This document shows, piece by piece, positions 18,765 through 30,839 of a DNA stretch of 64,000 nucleotides (positions are counted from its first letter, which is position 1; every line of letters starts with the position of its first letter). Source of the stretch: Acer yangbiense (Eukaryota > Streptophyta > Magnoliopsida > Sapindales > Sapindaceae); assembly GCA_008009225.1 (NCBI GenBank), contig CM017764.1, forward strand, positions 48,777,064 to 48,841,063. The letters run 5' to 3'. Both the position numbers and the translations under genes were made by a program. The notes beneath the pieces were generated by a model. That model was not told the origin of the DNA. It made no database searches and saw nothing but the letters and a program-made list of their open reading frames with translations.

Positions 18765-19346
18765 TAGGAATGGCAATGGAGCGGGTTTGGCAAAATCCAA
18801 ACCCAAGCCTGTGAAATTTTGTGTCTACCAAACCCGCCCGTGAACCCGCGAAAATAAACGGGTTCGGGTTTGGGTTTTACCCGTGGGTTTGGGGGACACC
18901 CAAACCCGCCCACGAACCCGTGAAACAAGCGTGTCCACGGGTAAAACCCGTGAACCCACGAACCTTCCAATTTATTTTTTTTTGAAAATTATTTATATAT
19001 TATTTAAATATATGAAATATTATAATTTTAAAGAATAAAAACACTTAATAAATTGAAATGTTTACATTTTATTCTCTATATAACTAAAATGTTTTTATTA
19101 GAGTTTAAATTTATAATATTTATAATAATAAAATATTATATAATTTTTATTGTTCGTGGGTACGCGGGTTCGGGTATGGATTTTTTTCCAAATCCATACC
19201 CGAACCCGAACCCGAACCCATGACGGGTATAATTTTCAAACCCAAACCCAAACCCGCCCACGGGTACACTTATCCCAACCCAAACCCTCTTTAAGCGGGT
19301 TGGGTTTGGACGGGTCCCACGGGTTCGAGTTTAATTGTCATCCCTA
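18765..19346. mobile_element. hAT-type MITE with 8-bp target-site duplication
   Basis: The ends TAGGAATGGCAATGG and TTAATTGTCATCCCTA are inverted. They are bounded by an exact 8-bp duplication, GGTATAAG, at 18757-18764 and 19347-19354, as expected for hAT. The inner arms are rich in CGGGTTTGGGTTT-like units and their complements (ACCCGAACCC), forming long imperfect foldback arms around an AT-rich core. Confidence 0.9.
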
Positions 19347-19451
19347 GGTATAAGTAAACAATTATATTTATTTATATTTCAAATAACATAATCTGAATAG
19401 AATATGTATGGTCGAATTAAGGCATATGTGATTTATATGGATCCATGGGTA

Positions 19452-19672
19452 GGGATGGCAATGTGGCAAACCAACCGAACTCGTTAAATATTTTCCAACA
19501 CGAACACGAATATTTTTGTGGGTTCAGGTTTTGACGGAAATCGAACTCACAAAATTACGATCTTCTTAATTTGAGTTTTTTTTTTTTTTTTTTTTTTTTT
19601 TAAATATTCAGATTCATAGGTTCAGGTGGGTGCCTGCATGTTCGGGTGAAATTGCCTTCTTTACTCGCAGGT
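19452..19672. mobile_element. truncated hAT-type MITE
   Basis: Starts with TAGGGATGGCAATG, the same end as the preceding MITE, and continues with CGAAC/GTTCGGGTT-type arms. A T30-like homopolymer is at about 19570-19601. No matching right terminus or duplication was found. Confidence 0.5.
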
Positions 19673-19675
19673 ATA

Positions 19676-20175
19676 TAATCTTTTATATATGTTCACACAT
19701 TCTAATCCAAGTAGGAATTCCTATTGCTATTTGCATATTACTTTAATTAACCAACTTGTTTACAAACTTCATATCTATTTTGTTTTCTGTATGATAATCT
19801 CTCCTTTTTTTTTTTTTTTTTTTTCTGTTACTCTTTCTTAGTCTCTCCTCAATTATTCTCTCATTTTAAAAACATCTACTTGAACATTTTAAACAAGCCA
19901 ACCATATTACAATTTTCTTTAAATGGGTTCAAACAAGCCCACAAGCAACAACAATAAAACAATTCTATGCACTATGCCCACCCCCCTGTGCTCATCCCTA
20001 ACCGTTTGCTATCTTTCCGTCTTCTCCTACCTTTCTCGTAGAGGCTTTGCTTATTTACAGAGTCATTCGTCACCATTACTATGCACAATAGCTAAGCCAC
20101 TAAGCGGTAGTGCCATGTAAATGTGATGATGACTTTCTTAATTTCTACATTGAATTTGTTGTGAGAACTCACAAA
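19676..20175. other. intergenic, nothing recognised
   Basis: AT-rich with a long T tract near 19807-19824. A 65-codon frame at 19923-20120 has no family features. Confidence 0.35.
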
Positions 20176-20184
20176 TTAAATAAG

Positions 20185-20353
20185 AAGAAAAACTTACATG
20201 GGACGGTCTCATTGCCATTTGGTGAGACAGTCAATTACAAGTGTGTCATGTTGCAATTTTAAATTATAATTTTATTTTTGCAATGTAAATGGCACAGTTG
20301 CATTAGACGGTATTACCTAGTGGCAATAAGATCATCCCTTGAAAGTTTTTCTC
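20185..20353. mobile_element. short MITE with 9-bp duplication
   Basis: The inverted ends AAGAAAAACTTACATGGGA and TCCCTTGAAAGTTTTTCTC are about 45 bp long including the shared ATTGCCA block. The flanking TTAAATAAG occurs at 20176-20184 and 20354-20362. This is most consistent with a Mutator-type MITE. If one base is an accidental match, an 8-bp hAT duplication is possible. Confidence 0.75.
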
Positions 20354-20524
20354 TTAAATAAGAGATTCACACGTAAACAAAAAAACCCGAAGTGGACAGT
20401 TGCAAAGTATCTAAGGGCATTTCCTACATAATGAACTCCAAAATAGAGTATCAAGTGCTCTCGCCGTATTCTAAATTTATATCTTCAAGAATTTTATTTA
20501 TTATTATTTTTAAAGCAATTTATT

Positions 20525-22440
20525 AAGGGTGGAGTAACCACCAAAAAAAAAAATAGGGCGAGAAAGCCACAAAACACCCAGCAACAACACCCCAAGGTTC
20601 ACAGAGGCAAGAACAGGGCACCCCAACAAGAGCAAAACAACACCAGATTAAACAAGAAGAAAACAAAACCCCTCCAAAGGGAGCCCACAAAAGAAAGAAA
20701 GAAAACGTAGAGAAATAGGGACAACCAACACAGACCAGATGCTACCCGATCAAGATAAACTCCAGGACAACACATCCTGGCCCCCTACTGAACCATTCTT
20801 AGTCAGCGAATCAACTACTTCGGATATCAAAAATAATCTGCATATGATCTACAGTACCAATACCTCCCCCATTGATCCAAGAAACAGCCACCTTCGAGTC
20901 GCTTTCGAAAATAATATCTTTATCCTATAAAGCCTGCTTTGTAGCACATAATTCTATGGCTATCGCTATTGCCATCACTTCAGCGGTGATGGCATCTTGG
21001 ACACCCACGTTGGCTGAGAAAACACAAAGCACTTTACCATTATGATCTTTGAGAACCCCTCTAATGCCTGCCTGACCCGGTGAGCCTCTCGCCGACCTGT
21101 CCACTTTGAACTTTAAGGACTCAAAAAGCGGAGGACTCCATTCTTTAAACTTCGGGAACTTTGAACCTCTAGCATCAACACAATAGTCCTTTAGGTTCAA
21201 AATAATAACTGTGATGGTGTCCGAAAAGCCTCCTCCAAAGTTTTTGAACCACCATGCCACTCTAAATTTTACCAAGTCCACAGCTTGACTTAAGCTAACA
21301 TCACCGTTGTTGAAAACCTTGCAAGAACCGAAGCTCCAAGCTCCAAGCTCTGCCGCGAAGAACAGAGAGCTCCAAGCTCTTTCTGACTTTTTCTTTAGGC
21401 ACAACCCTCTCCAACCTCTCCACCACTCAAGAACCGAAGCTAAAGAGCAACAACAGACTTCTCACCAACTCATACAATTAAGCCATTACTTCCAAGACCA
21501 ATTACATTTGAGAAACAAGTGGTCAATGGTTTCCACCTCCTGAAGGTAGAGAGGACACTCCATGCTAAAACCTGTTGTCACGCCGAATCTATTGAGCACA
21601 TTTCTAACCAAAATTCTCCCATGAATGAGTTGCCACATAAAAGTTTCAATTTTAGGGGGCAAAAACCTCTCCATATATCCTTAAAATCTAAAGAATCTCC
21701 CTAATGACCCTCTTCAAGGCGATGCCAAAACGATTTGACAGTATACAAACCACTAGATTCAAAGGTCTAGCCTATTGTATCTGGTAAAGAATCTCATACT
21801 TTTTCTGACTTTTTCTTTGGGCACAACCCTCTCCAACCTCTCCACCACTCAAGAACCGAAGCCGAAGAGCAACAACAGACTTTCCACCAACTCATACAAT
21901 TAAGCCATAACTTTCAAGACCAATTACATTTGAGAAATAAGTGGTCAATAGTTTCCACCTAGATTCAAAGGTCCAGCCAATTGTATCCGGTAAAGAATCC
22001 CAGACTATAATATTGTCTAGATAGACAGAGCCTAAAGCTATCACATTGGTGTACCTCCCAGTTAAAAACTGGCATCCTTATATTTATTTCCCATTCCCAA
22101 ATTGTCCCAGTCCTTTTCTTGAAATTTCTCACACACCCTGACTTTTCGCTAGCTAACGTAAAAATTCTAGGGAAAGCTGTCTTGAAAGAGTGACCCTTCA
22201 CCTTAAGATTAGTCCAAAAACTAGCTTTGTCCCCTCTACCCACACTGTAATGCCATCCTCAAGCAATTTGCATGCAACGTGCGTTGATCAAGCATGCTCT
22301 CAATGACTTTGAAAAAAACAGAACTTGTAGAACCACAGTTCCAATCCCAACGCAGAGTCTCCGTTGAGATCCCATATTTGACACAAACAATCCTCTTCCA
22401 CAATGACTTATCTTCCGCACAAAACCTCCACACTCACTTA
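20525..22440 (-). pseudogene. L1-type LINE fragment (C-terminal ORF2: zf-RVT and RNase H)
   Basis: Non-LTR retrotransposon remnant on the minus strand. Reading from 22433 downwards there is a C-terminal reverse-transcriptase linker (MWRFCAEDKSLWKRIV). A zf-RVT zinc-binding segment follows near 21674-21486 (KIETFMWQLIHGRILVRN, CPLYL and DHLFLKC). Then comes a plant LINE RNase H domain near 21150-20925 (FKVDRSARG, GIRGVLKDHNGK, TAEVMAIAIAIEL). These pieces are separated by stops and frameshifts, and the endonuclease and RT core are missing. The 3' side (20525-20925) is A-rich on the + strand and looks like its 3' UTR. An internal ~160-bp block is duplicated at 21384-21540 and 21801-21960. Confidence 0.8.
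21384..22010. repeat. tandem duplication inside the LINE fragment
   Basis: About 160 bp starting TCTGACTTTTTCTTTRGG at 21384-21540 recur at 21801-21960. The AGATTCAAAGGTC stretch at 21756 recurs immediately after the second copy at 21961. The unit was therefore about 417 bp, and the second copy has lost its middle. Confidence 0.8.
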
Positions 22441-22442
22441 GC

Positions 22443-22690
22443 TAGGGATGGCCATTGGGGAAATGAGGATGGATATATGTCCCCCCATCCCCATCCCCAT
22501 CCCCCATCCCCCCCATTTCTCCATTTGGCAAAAATGAGGATGGGGTAGTTTTGGGGGGAGCTCCCTCCATCCCCATCCCCATCCCCATCCCCATCCCTAT
22601 CCCTATCCCTATCCCTATTCCCATTTCCCCGTTTTGTTTCCTATTTTTTCCGATTTTCCCCATTTCCCCGTTCCCCCGTCTTCCCCGTTT
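22443..22690. mobile_element. hAT-MITE end with (CCCCAT)n tract
   Basis: Begins CTAGGGATGGCCATTGGGG, like other hAT MITEs here, exactly where the LINE fragment stops. It is followed by runs of CCCCAT/CCCTAT and their complement GATGGGG. No right terminus with a matching end was found. Confidence 0.45.
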
Positions 22691-22850
22691 TAAGTAAAAA
22701 ATATATACTTAGTAAAATCGAAAGAATAAAAATATTAAGAAATATATATATATATATACTTAGTAAAATATACTTAGTAAAATAGAAAGAATAAAAATAT
22801 TAAGAAAAAATATGTACACTTAGTAAAATATACTTAATATTAAGGCGATT
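22691..22850. repeat. AT-rich tandem repeat (ACTTAGTAAAAT)
   Basis: The unit ATACTTAGTAAAAT...GAAAGAATAAAAATATTAAGAAA is repeated two to three times with a (TA)n stretch. No coding content. Confidence 0.7.
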
Positions 22851-22869
22851 TCTGGTGATGGAGACCACG

Positions 22870-24246
22870 ACATTGACTTTGAGGACCATGGGGGAGTCCC
22901 TGGCGAGGTTGTGGCTGGTAGAGGGGCGGAACCGTAGGAGCCCTTCTCTTGCATTCTCCATTCTGAGTGCACCGTGAACGTACTAAGCCGGTTGAAGCGT
23001 GACTACAATATCTCGGATTACATTAAGCCCTTTCTCCCTACAGAGGACTATGATGCTAACGTCCCTCCTCCGGGGTATCTTCCTATCCACTCCGCAGCAT
23101 TTGAGTGCGGGGTTCGCCTCCCGCTTCATCCTACCCTTATGCGAGCCATCTGCGCTTTCGAGTTGGCCCCGATGCAGCTGGTACCGGGGTTCTGGAGAAA
23201 CCTGGTGGGGTTCCTCGTGTTGTGGCTAGAGAAATCTAGCACACAGGGTCCTAAGGATGGGATACTTTTGGCCAACCCTCCACGAGGATGCCCGTGCATA
23301 TGTCCGCTCCTATGTACCATGCCAAAGGGTGGCCAACCTCATGCATCAACCCCCGGAGAGGCTATCTTCGATCTCATCTCCTCCCTTATCCCTTTACAAT
23401 GTGGGGCCAGATCTCATTGAGCCTCTGCCCGCTGGGACCAAGCAGGCCAAATACGCGGTCATTGCCATAAACTATTTTACCAGTTGGGTGGAAGCGAAGC
23501 CGCTCACCAACATAACAGAGGCAAACACGACAACGTACATCAAGAAGAATGTGGTATGCAGATTTGGTGTCCTAATGGCCATCATTATCGACTTAGGCAA
23601 GCATTTCGACAACTACAACTTTAGGGACTACTATGAGGAATTAAGGATCGAGTGCTGTTTTGCCTCGGTCGCCCACCCTCAAACCAATGGCTTGGTAGAA
23701 TCCATAAATAAGATTATCAAGAAACTCCTAAAGAAGAGGTTGCAAGAGGAAAAAGGGAGCATGTGCAGAGGAGCTCCCAAACATTCTATGGGCATATCTG
23801 ACCACTAAGAGGACCACGACCAAAAAGATACCATACTCGATTTCCTTCAAGGTTGAGGCTGTTCTGCCCATTGAATTGAAACTCTCTAGCTTTCGCACAC
23901 AACTCTACAACTCGGAGAACAATGAAGATAAGCTCAGAGCAAGCTTGGACCTCTTTGAGGAAAAACAGACCGGGGGCACGCTTCGAATGGTGGTCTACCA
24001 ACAAAAGATTGCCCGCTGCTTCAACAAAGGTGTTAAGATTAGAAGCTTCAAAGAGGGCGACCTAATGCTGAGAAAGGTGTTCGTAAATACCCGTCGCTGA
24101 TCCGAAGGCATCCTAGCCCTAAACTAGGAGGGTCCCTACCTCATCAATGCAAGGGTGAGCCAAGTGGCATACAAGCTTGAAGACTTAGATGGAGACCCCA
24201 TTGGGCACACATGGAATGCAGATCAACTGAAAAGGTTCTATCCTTA
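22870..24246 (+). pseudogene. Ty3/gypsy remnant: gag-type N-terminus joined to integrase
   Basis: The first part (about 22974-23240) resembles the plant 'putative gypsy type transposon' N-terminal domain (PPPGYLPIHSAAFECG, RLPLHP, WRNLVGFLVLW). At about 23250 it passes abruptly into an integrase, with GYFWPTLHEDARAYV and a CQRVAN zinc-finger end. The integrase core then has the INYFTSWVEAKPL, IDLGKHFDN and QTNGLVESINK motifs. A further frame (23876-24100) carries the C-terminal connection (FKEGDLMLRK), and the unit ends WNADQLKRFYP with a stop near 24246. Protease, RT and RNase H are absent, so a large internal deletion is required. In-frame stops and frame changes make it non-functional. Confidence 0.85.
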
Positions 24247-24595
24247 GCAGTAGGAGCAATGCAAGCCCCCGGAAGCATGACTTATTGGGCACTTGAGAGC
24301 CAAGGCCTGGCATCACAAAAAAATGGCTTCGACCGCCTATACTTAGGGTGTTTCTCGCCCGCTTTTGAATGAATGAAATAATGATTCCACAAACTTTTTG
24401 TTAACCGGAAAAAACAGTAATTAAATCAAGGAAAATCTTTTTCCTAAAAGAGCCTATTCAGCCACCTGAACCCGGTACCAGGAGGTACCTGATCCCGCCT
24501 AAGCCACCCAGTATAGGGAAGAACCCGATCCAAAGGGATCTGGTCCCCCCTAAAGCAACTGATATAGATGGGAGATCCGGTCCCCTAGAGACTCG

Positions 24596-24780
24596 GTGCG
24601 GAGAAGGACCCAGTCCAGGTACTGCCTGGTGCAGGGGCACCTATACCGGAAAGGAAAATCTTTACCACTCCTAAGGTGCCTACACCTTGATAACTGCAAG
24701 TGGACACTGAAAGAGGTCCACTCAAGTGATTATGGTGATCACTCTACAGGAGACACTTTAGCATATAGGGTCCAAATGTT
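24596..24780 (+). pseudogene. gypsy integrase zinc-finger (HHCC) first half, displaced
   Basis: Encodes YCLVQGHLYRKGKSLPLLR and LKEVHSSDYGDHSTGDTLAYRV, the first half of the integrase HHCC domain. The matching second half begins at 23257, 1.3 kb upstream, instead of following directly. The coding order is therefore permuted, or this fragment comes from a second copy. Confidence 0.65.
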
Positions 24781-24839
24781 CACATTTAGCGTTCCCTATT
24801 CCTATCTTTTGTGTTCGTTTTCGAGCACTTTTGTGTATA

Positions 24840-26938
24840 TAATATGTGTTTTAGCTATGTGTAGGTAAATATCCCTCAGAGTGGGTGTTTTAACATAAAT
24901 GGAAGAAAACAGGGAAATTCAGGGGCAAATATGTCATTGTGGAGAATCAGGGGTCAAAGTGAAATATTCAGGAAAGTATTGACTATTCTGTGAATAAGGG
25001 AGAGATCAGGGGTGCATATTGTAATTATCCATGCAAGGCACAGCACCAGCGCCACGTCACTAGTGAAACGGCGTCGTTTTGGCATTACGTGCGTCAGCAT
25101 GACGCAAGCGTGACGTCAGGTCGTCTTCAAGCTTGTGCCGGGTCACCTCGACCCGCGACCCGACCCGACCCGACCCGACCCGACCCAACCCGACCCGTGT
25201 TTGACCCGGTTCAGACCTGACGATAACCCGATTGTTTTCGGCCCGTTTTTGACGATTTTTTCGGTCGTTCTCCACCCAGATTGGTAGCCGGTCTCTTTCC
25301 GATCACGATGGACCCACTTTGAGCCTCACATGCAAAGGTTCCACTCTCCACCAAATCCTCCAAACTCCATAGCCATGCAAGCTTGCAAGCTTGGGTTAGC
25401 GGCTTCTTGCCCGTATTCCAGCACGTCCAAACTCGCCGGAAGACGGCGACCTCATGCAGCGGGAAGAAGCTAGCCGTCCAGAAGGTTCAAGCTCGCGGGA
25501 AACATCCATTTTTCATGCAGCGACTTCCAACGACGGGCATAAGCCCGCGAGCTTGATGAATGAACTCGCCAAACTGGCCGACTCAAGAGGATTTTCATAT
25601 ATTTTGGGATATTTTGATCCCCATTCTTGCCCTATACACTTCCACACTATATATACATCACTTGCCTATCTTTCTAAAGGTGTGTACCACCCAACGTTGC
25701 TCCAAGAAATCCATTTTCTTGGATTGATCATCACAAAAGAGAGAGAGCAACTCCAAGCCTTCCATGGGGGATCTTCCTCCATGGAAAGCCTTCCATGGAG
25801 AGTAGAGATGCTGAGATAGGAGAGGTTCGTGTGTCAAAACCGAGCCATAGGAGTTCATAGAAAGGAAGAGCTTTTGGAGGCTTGTCTTCAAGGGTGATTT
25901 CTTTACTTTGCTCATCTTTGTATTTCTATTGATGTGTAATTTCATTTGGGAATATTTGTAACCTACACTTATGTTAATATATGTATGTTTGTTCTTATGC
26001 TTTGATTTGGTATTGATTCATTCCTTAGTTGTATAGTGATTAAACTCTTTTTTATGATATTCATATGTATGGATGATTATGTGTTGATATGTATGATGAA
26101 TGAGATTAGGAGTAGATTAACTAAATGATTAGGAGTAGTTGTAATCAAATATCTCATTTGTTTATGTATGTTGATGTATGATTTACTATGTATGTGTTTA
26201 GAGTGATCAGAGTGATTAAGAGTTGAGATTGTGCTTGGATAACCATTCCTTGCATAATCTTGGCTATTAGCTCTTTGGAATGGAAATAGCTTAGGTGTGC
26301 ATAATTATGCCACTTTAGCTTTGGTTCATAAGTTCTTGTGCTTAATGGGTCTAAACCCTAGACACAATCACTTTTCCGATTGGAGAGTGATGATATGATT
26401 TCGGGAATTCCCTAATCAAGAGAACGGACCCTTTACTAGATTAATTGGATTAACATGCTATACAATCTACGTAGATTTGCATATTGTGTTTGGTAATCCG
26501 ATTTCCCATATGTGTTGCATATCTTGCTTATCTCCAAGCCACCTTTATTTTCGTAGTTAGGGTGTCTTGCCTTTACGAGTAGAATAACTTAATTAGGAGT
26601 AGATTAATTAGATAGCCAAGACACTCGGCTACATTTCTATCCTAGTTAGTTAGTTTACATTTCCGCACACACCACACCGCTTTCCTTTTACATGCTTTAA
26701 TAAACACTAGAACTAGATATAGTTAATGAATTTCATTCCCTGTGGAACGAGACCCTTGCTTACATGTTATACTAGTCCTTTGACTCGTCGTATTTGCGAG
26801 GTGATTAGAATAGAATATCTTTTCTCGATCCGCTGACCTCACGACCTCCGTGCGGTCACAGAGCAAGGCCTAGATGAAGCGTGGTGGCACCACTTCTACC
26901 GTAGTCAACCCTAGTTTGCTTTTGTTTATTTCTCCTGT
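24840..26938. other. retrotransposon-derived non-coding DNA
   Basis: No reliable coding region. It contains a (CGACC)n run at about 25150-25190 and the AAACGGCGTCGTTT motif at 25066-25079. It also contains the sentence-like stretch CCCTGTGGAACGAGACCC near 26735, which I associate with Ty3/gypsy leader or LTR-proximal regions. A 121-codon frame at 25454-25819 has no recognised domain. Confidence 0.4.
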
Positions 26939-27023
26939 AAGCATGACCTGTTAGGCACTTGAGAGCCACGGTCTAGCATCACAAAGAAGCGGCTTCGACC
27001 GCCTGTACTTAGGGTTAAACACT

Positions 27024-29525
27024 CAAAGTCATTCCTTTGTGCATTAAAGTTCATCATGCATCATTTATGACCATATAAGATGCATCCATGCATGGTTTTG
27101 CAATATCACATCTTGCTTGGTAAGGTTTTCATTAATTTCATATAATCTTAGTGTTTTTCTTAACAAGTCATCTCTTTAATTACTTGTATGCTTTTAGAAT
27201 ATATTCTAGATACAAGATAGAGATTGTTTGTGGTGTTTTGATTGAGTGTTGTATTGTGATAGCTATACCTAATGTTATCCTGAAAAATCCGTCGGGAGTT
27301 TCCCGGGACAACCTGGACCACGGCGTACGGGTGCGCCGTAGCTGGTCCGTACCGGGTAGAGGATGGCTCCTCGCTTCCCGGGGTAGATATCGGGGAGGCC
27401 CTTGGTCCGGTTGCCAGGGACCGGTACAATGCAGTAGGACCGGTCCTGCAAACGGGGATGAGGTTGAGTTCGGCGTATATGGGGGCGTGACAAATGCAAT
27501 TTTAATACCACAAAAGGAGGGATCTTTTTATTCCTTAATGATGGGGTACATTATGAGTCGTTACATGAACTATGATTATAACGAAAGTAAATTGGATAGA
27601 GATAGGATACCCTAGCTAAATGGGAGGTAGCTCGCAAGGGTTTTAGCCAAGCTAGGTGGTAGCCATATAGATCGGGCCTAGGAGCTTGGGTTAGGAGGGG
27701 TAGTAGCCAAGTAGGACATACATATGAGCTTTATCTAGGCGAGGTAGTAGCCAAGTAGGATGTCGATTTTCAGGGGCCAACCTCTTATTCTTGGAACGTA
27801 GGGGTATTTATAGTGTCTCCTCTTAAGGGGTAAGTGGAAGCAGCTTATTTAGGTGGGAACTCCCCATTCCATCTCCACCGTCCCCCCTTGTTAGCAATTA
27901 CGAGGGTACAGAATCAAGGGCTAGGATCACTCCCCCGTGTTTTTCCTCTGTTGAGGGCTTGGTTTTGGTAGGTGGGAGCCCTCGTCTCTAGGGCGTAATT
28001 GGTGGGCAAGATCCCAGCCCCTAGTCTTCAGCGGAACCGTGGCCGTCACACTCCTTGAAGGGTCTTGATCGTTCCACCTAGGCCCTAGGTCCATGTAAGC
28101 GTTTCTCTAGGGCTGATATGGCGTACATGTGGTGTTTCCAGGGGTTTTGATTGGCTAGATGGGTCGTTGTTGCAGGATGAAGTCGTTGTCAAAATCTGGC
28201 TTAGAGGGGGACAGTGTCAACGTCTGTCCCGCTGCACACTGTCAGGCCCCTTCTTCCACCATTTCCTTCTTCATGCTTGCTGCGTTTATGCAAGCATTTT
28301 GCTGGAGAAATAGAGTATCCCCTTTCATGTATGGGATAGTTGACTTCCATTAGGGCTGAAATGGAGGGTGATTCCTCCGTCGATGCAGCGTGGTCAAGGG
28401 ATGATCTCGATCGTAGGTTTCCTGTCTTCCCTCATTCGTGATTGCTGTCTCACATTAATGGACTGGTGCTGTGGATTTACAGGTGCTCTCAGTCCATTCT
28501 CCATTCTCCATTCCATGTGAGCTGGGACGAGGGCTGGCGTCAGCCCTTCCGGAGTGGGGATTGCTAGAGAGTTCCAAGGGGTTCTTTTAGAGAGAGGGTC
28601 ACCCCGGTCGTAGGAGGGTGTTATAGGGGACTAGGTAGGCGTTACTTAGGATGGCTTCTAGCTGGGTTGCTGGCTGAGAGCGGGTCTTATACTGGAACAT
28701 GTAGTTTCTCTCAATGGGCGTTCGAGAGGAGCCGGGTTAACGATGGACCGCATCTTGGAGGCGGGATCTTGGTTGGACCGAGTCTTTCTTCCCACTAGGA
28801 ATTTTTAGGGGAGCATCCCGGATCTCAGTCTGAACCGTGCTCCGGCCCGATGGTTCTAGAGGAGGCGCGACACCTGGAGGACCGGGTCTTTCTTCCCATC
28901 AGGCGTTTTAGCGTGACCGGGAATGCTTCCATGGGGGGTGCTAGGGGATGGTAAGGTTCTTTAAGTGGAAAAGCTCTTCCTTGAATTAATTGCCCATTTT
29001 CCCGGTTAACACCTAGGATTGCTTAATCTAAGTTAGCAAAGCTTTATGCCATGTCATATAGCATTTGAAATCTAGGATTGATTTAATTGTCATCTTATAA
29101 TCCTAGATAAGCATTTAGTGTTCCCTAGCTCAATTTGCATTTTGGATATCATATATATTCACATAGGCTATTTAATCTCTTCATTGAGAAGTAAGTCTTG
29201 TGGCTAAGGTTGTTTAGGCCACAAGCAAATTGGACTAGGTTCACTTTTAAAGGCCTGCGGGTAGCAGTGGTGGGTTATAGACCGTGAGAGGTTGATGTCA
29301 ACCTAGGTTGTAAACACCATTGCAATTAGTGGATTCGAGGTTCGTGTGTGGCGCACATAACAGCCTGTGTTTTGTCCTTGTTGAAGGTTTCCACGTAAAA
29401 ATCAAGTGATTTAAATTCCATATTATTACACTTGTTTTTTATTTTGTGACTAGTTTGAGGTTTGAAAAAAATTGAATATTGACTAATCAAGAATTTGGTA
29501 ATATAAATGGATTAAAATCTATTCG
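27024..29525 (+). mobile_element. copia LTR fragment, split by a solo LTR
   Basis: 27024-27272 and 29012-29525 together match the interior of the copia LTRs at 33367-35130 and 41986-43783. Shared landmarks are AAACACTCAAA, TCTCTTTAATTACTTGTATG, GTGATAGCTATACCTA, then CCTAGGATTG, GCCTGCGGGTAG and ATTAAAATCTATTC. The fragment stops exactly at the position where the two intact LTRs carry a poly-C tract. Confidence 0.85.
27273..29011 (+). mobile_element. solo LTR (TGTTA...TAACA) nested in the copia LTR fragment
   Basis: Starts TGTTATCCTG and ends CCGGTTAACA. It is flanked by CCTAA (27268-27272) and CCTAG (29012-29016), a 5-bp duplication with one change. Comparison with the uninterrupted copia LTRs shows the target read ATACCTAGGATTG. 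The 1739-bp body is GC-richer than its surroundings and non-coding. There is no internal region, so it is a solo LTR left by LTR-LTR recombination. The family is unassigned and probably Ty3/gypsy. Confidence 0.85.
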
Positions 29526-30839
29526 TTTTTAATTGACCAATTTATTTTTAATTGTTTTCATCAATTGTGTCCACTTTTGGACAAAAATACCCCTCAATTT
29601 GAAATTTAAAAAAAGAAAAAGAAAAAGAAAAAAAAGAAGTGAGTGGGTTGTTGTTGTTGTAGTTAGGGTTTCGGTTTCCAGAAAGAGAAAGAGAAAGAAG
29701 AGAAAAAGAAAAAGAGACCAGAGCATCGACGCCCCTTGCCGTCGACACCGCCATCTGCAGCGACCTTCCTCCCGAGCCCGTCAACACCGCACTTCGCCTT
29801 GGCTGTTTTTCTCTCGTTGACGACTTCACTTGGAGCCCATCAACGCCGCGGCTGGTTCTGTGTTCAAACTGCAAACCACTTTTCGATCTTCAGGTGAGTT
29901 CTTACATAATACAATAATTATTCACTTTTACATATATTTATCATTCATAAAAATAGGTTTTCTTTGATTTTAAAAATAATAATTAATTGTTGTGTTGGAT
30001 TTGCTGGGATTTTATTCGTTGACTATTTTTATTATACGTTTTATGCTTTGGTGTATAAATTAACATGAATAGGTGTTTGAGATTTGTTTTCTTTGGGCTG
30101 AACTTCTCTTCCATTCAAGCGTTAAGTGATTTCTAGTCATATTATCAGTAATGATAATTTTTTGTTTATTTAGTTGCTGGCTTTTTATTTTTATTTTTTT
30201 TATCTGTTTCTTTGCTAAGTTTTTCTTACAATTCTGAAGAATATTATTCTTTGCTCTTCGTAAATTTAACTTGCTTTTAAGTTTTTGTAATCTAGGTACT
30301 CTGCTCTTAAGCTACTCAATTTATTTAATATTAAGTGTTGCAAAATTGTTTTTAAATTTTATACATGTTATTTTGGTTCTTTTTCCATTTTACATTTGTG
30401 ATGTGAGTTGGACTCTTTAGCATTTGAGGTTAGTGAGCAATGGGATATACAAAGCACTGGATCATAGAGCAGTAATAAATGCTTTGTATAAAACTCTCAC
30501 TTCACTATGAGTGTGAAAATGCTTCTTAGGAAGATGTACAATTAGTATAGTATAATTTTCATGTTACTCATAAGAGTATGTTGAATGTTGGACAAGTATT
30601 CTATGTCTAATTTTGTTGATACTAGGATCAATAATTGTAAAGTTAGTGTTTGGTTTCAATCAATTTGTATAGTTACTGTTGGTATCTTTTTGCACAAAAT
30701 TGTTAGAATATGAATTCTAAATCAATAAATGAACTTTATAATTCCAGAATTCTTGCTTTTCTTTCTTTCTTTCTTTTGGAAATAAATATAACTGGAATAA
30801 GAATAAAGTAGTTGGTATATTCATGTCCCGTAAATTTAA

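Larger units (their letters stand above)
24277..27014. repeat. 76-bp direct repeat pair bracketing gypsy non-coding DNA
   Basis: AAGCATGACYTRTTRGGCACTTG... through ...TTCGACCGCCTRTACTTAGGG occurs at 24277-24352 and again at 26939-27014. It probably marks two equivalent positions downstream of pol in related gypsy elements, i.e. duplicated or nested insertions. No complete LTR pair was identified. Confidence 0.6.

Noticed and set aside
29533..29874. 95-108 codon frames at the left end of the inverted-repeat element
   Set aside because: Lys/Arg- or Phe/Leu-rich translation of purine and TTC tracts with a splice-donor-like end; better read as a leader exon.
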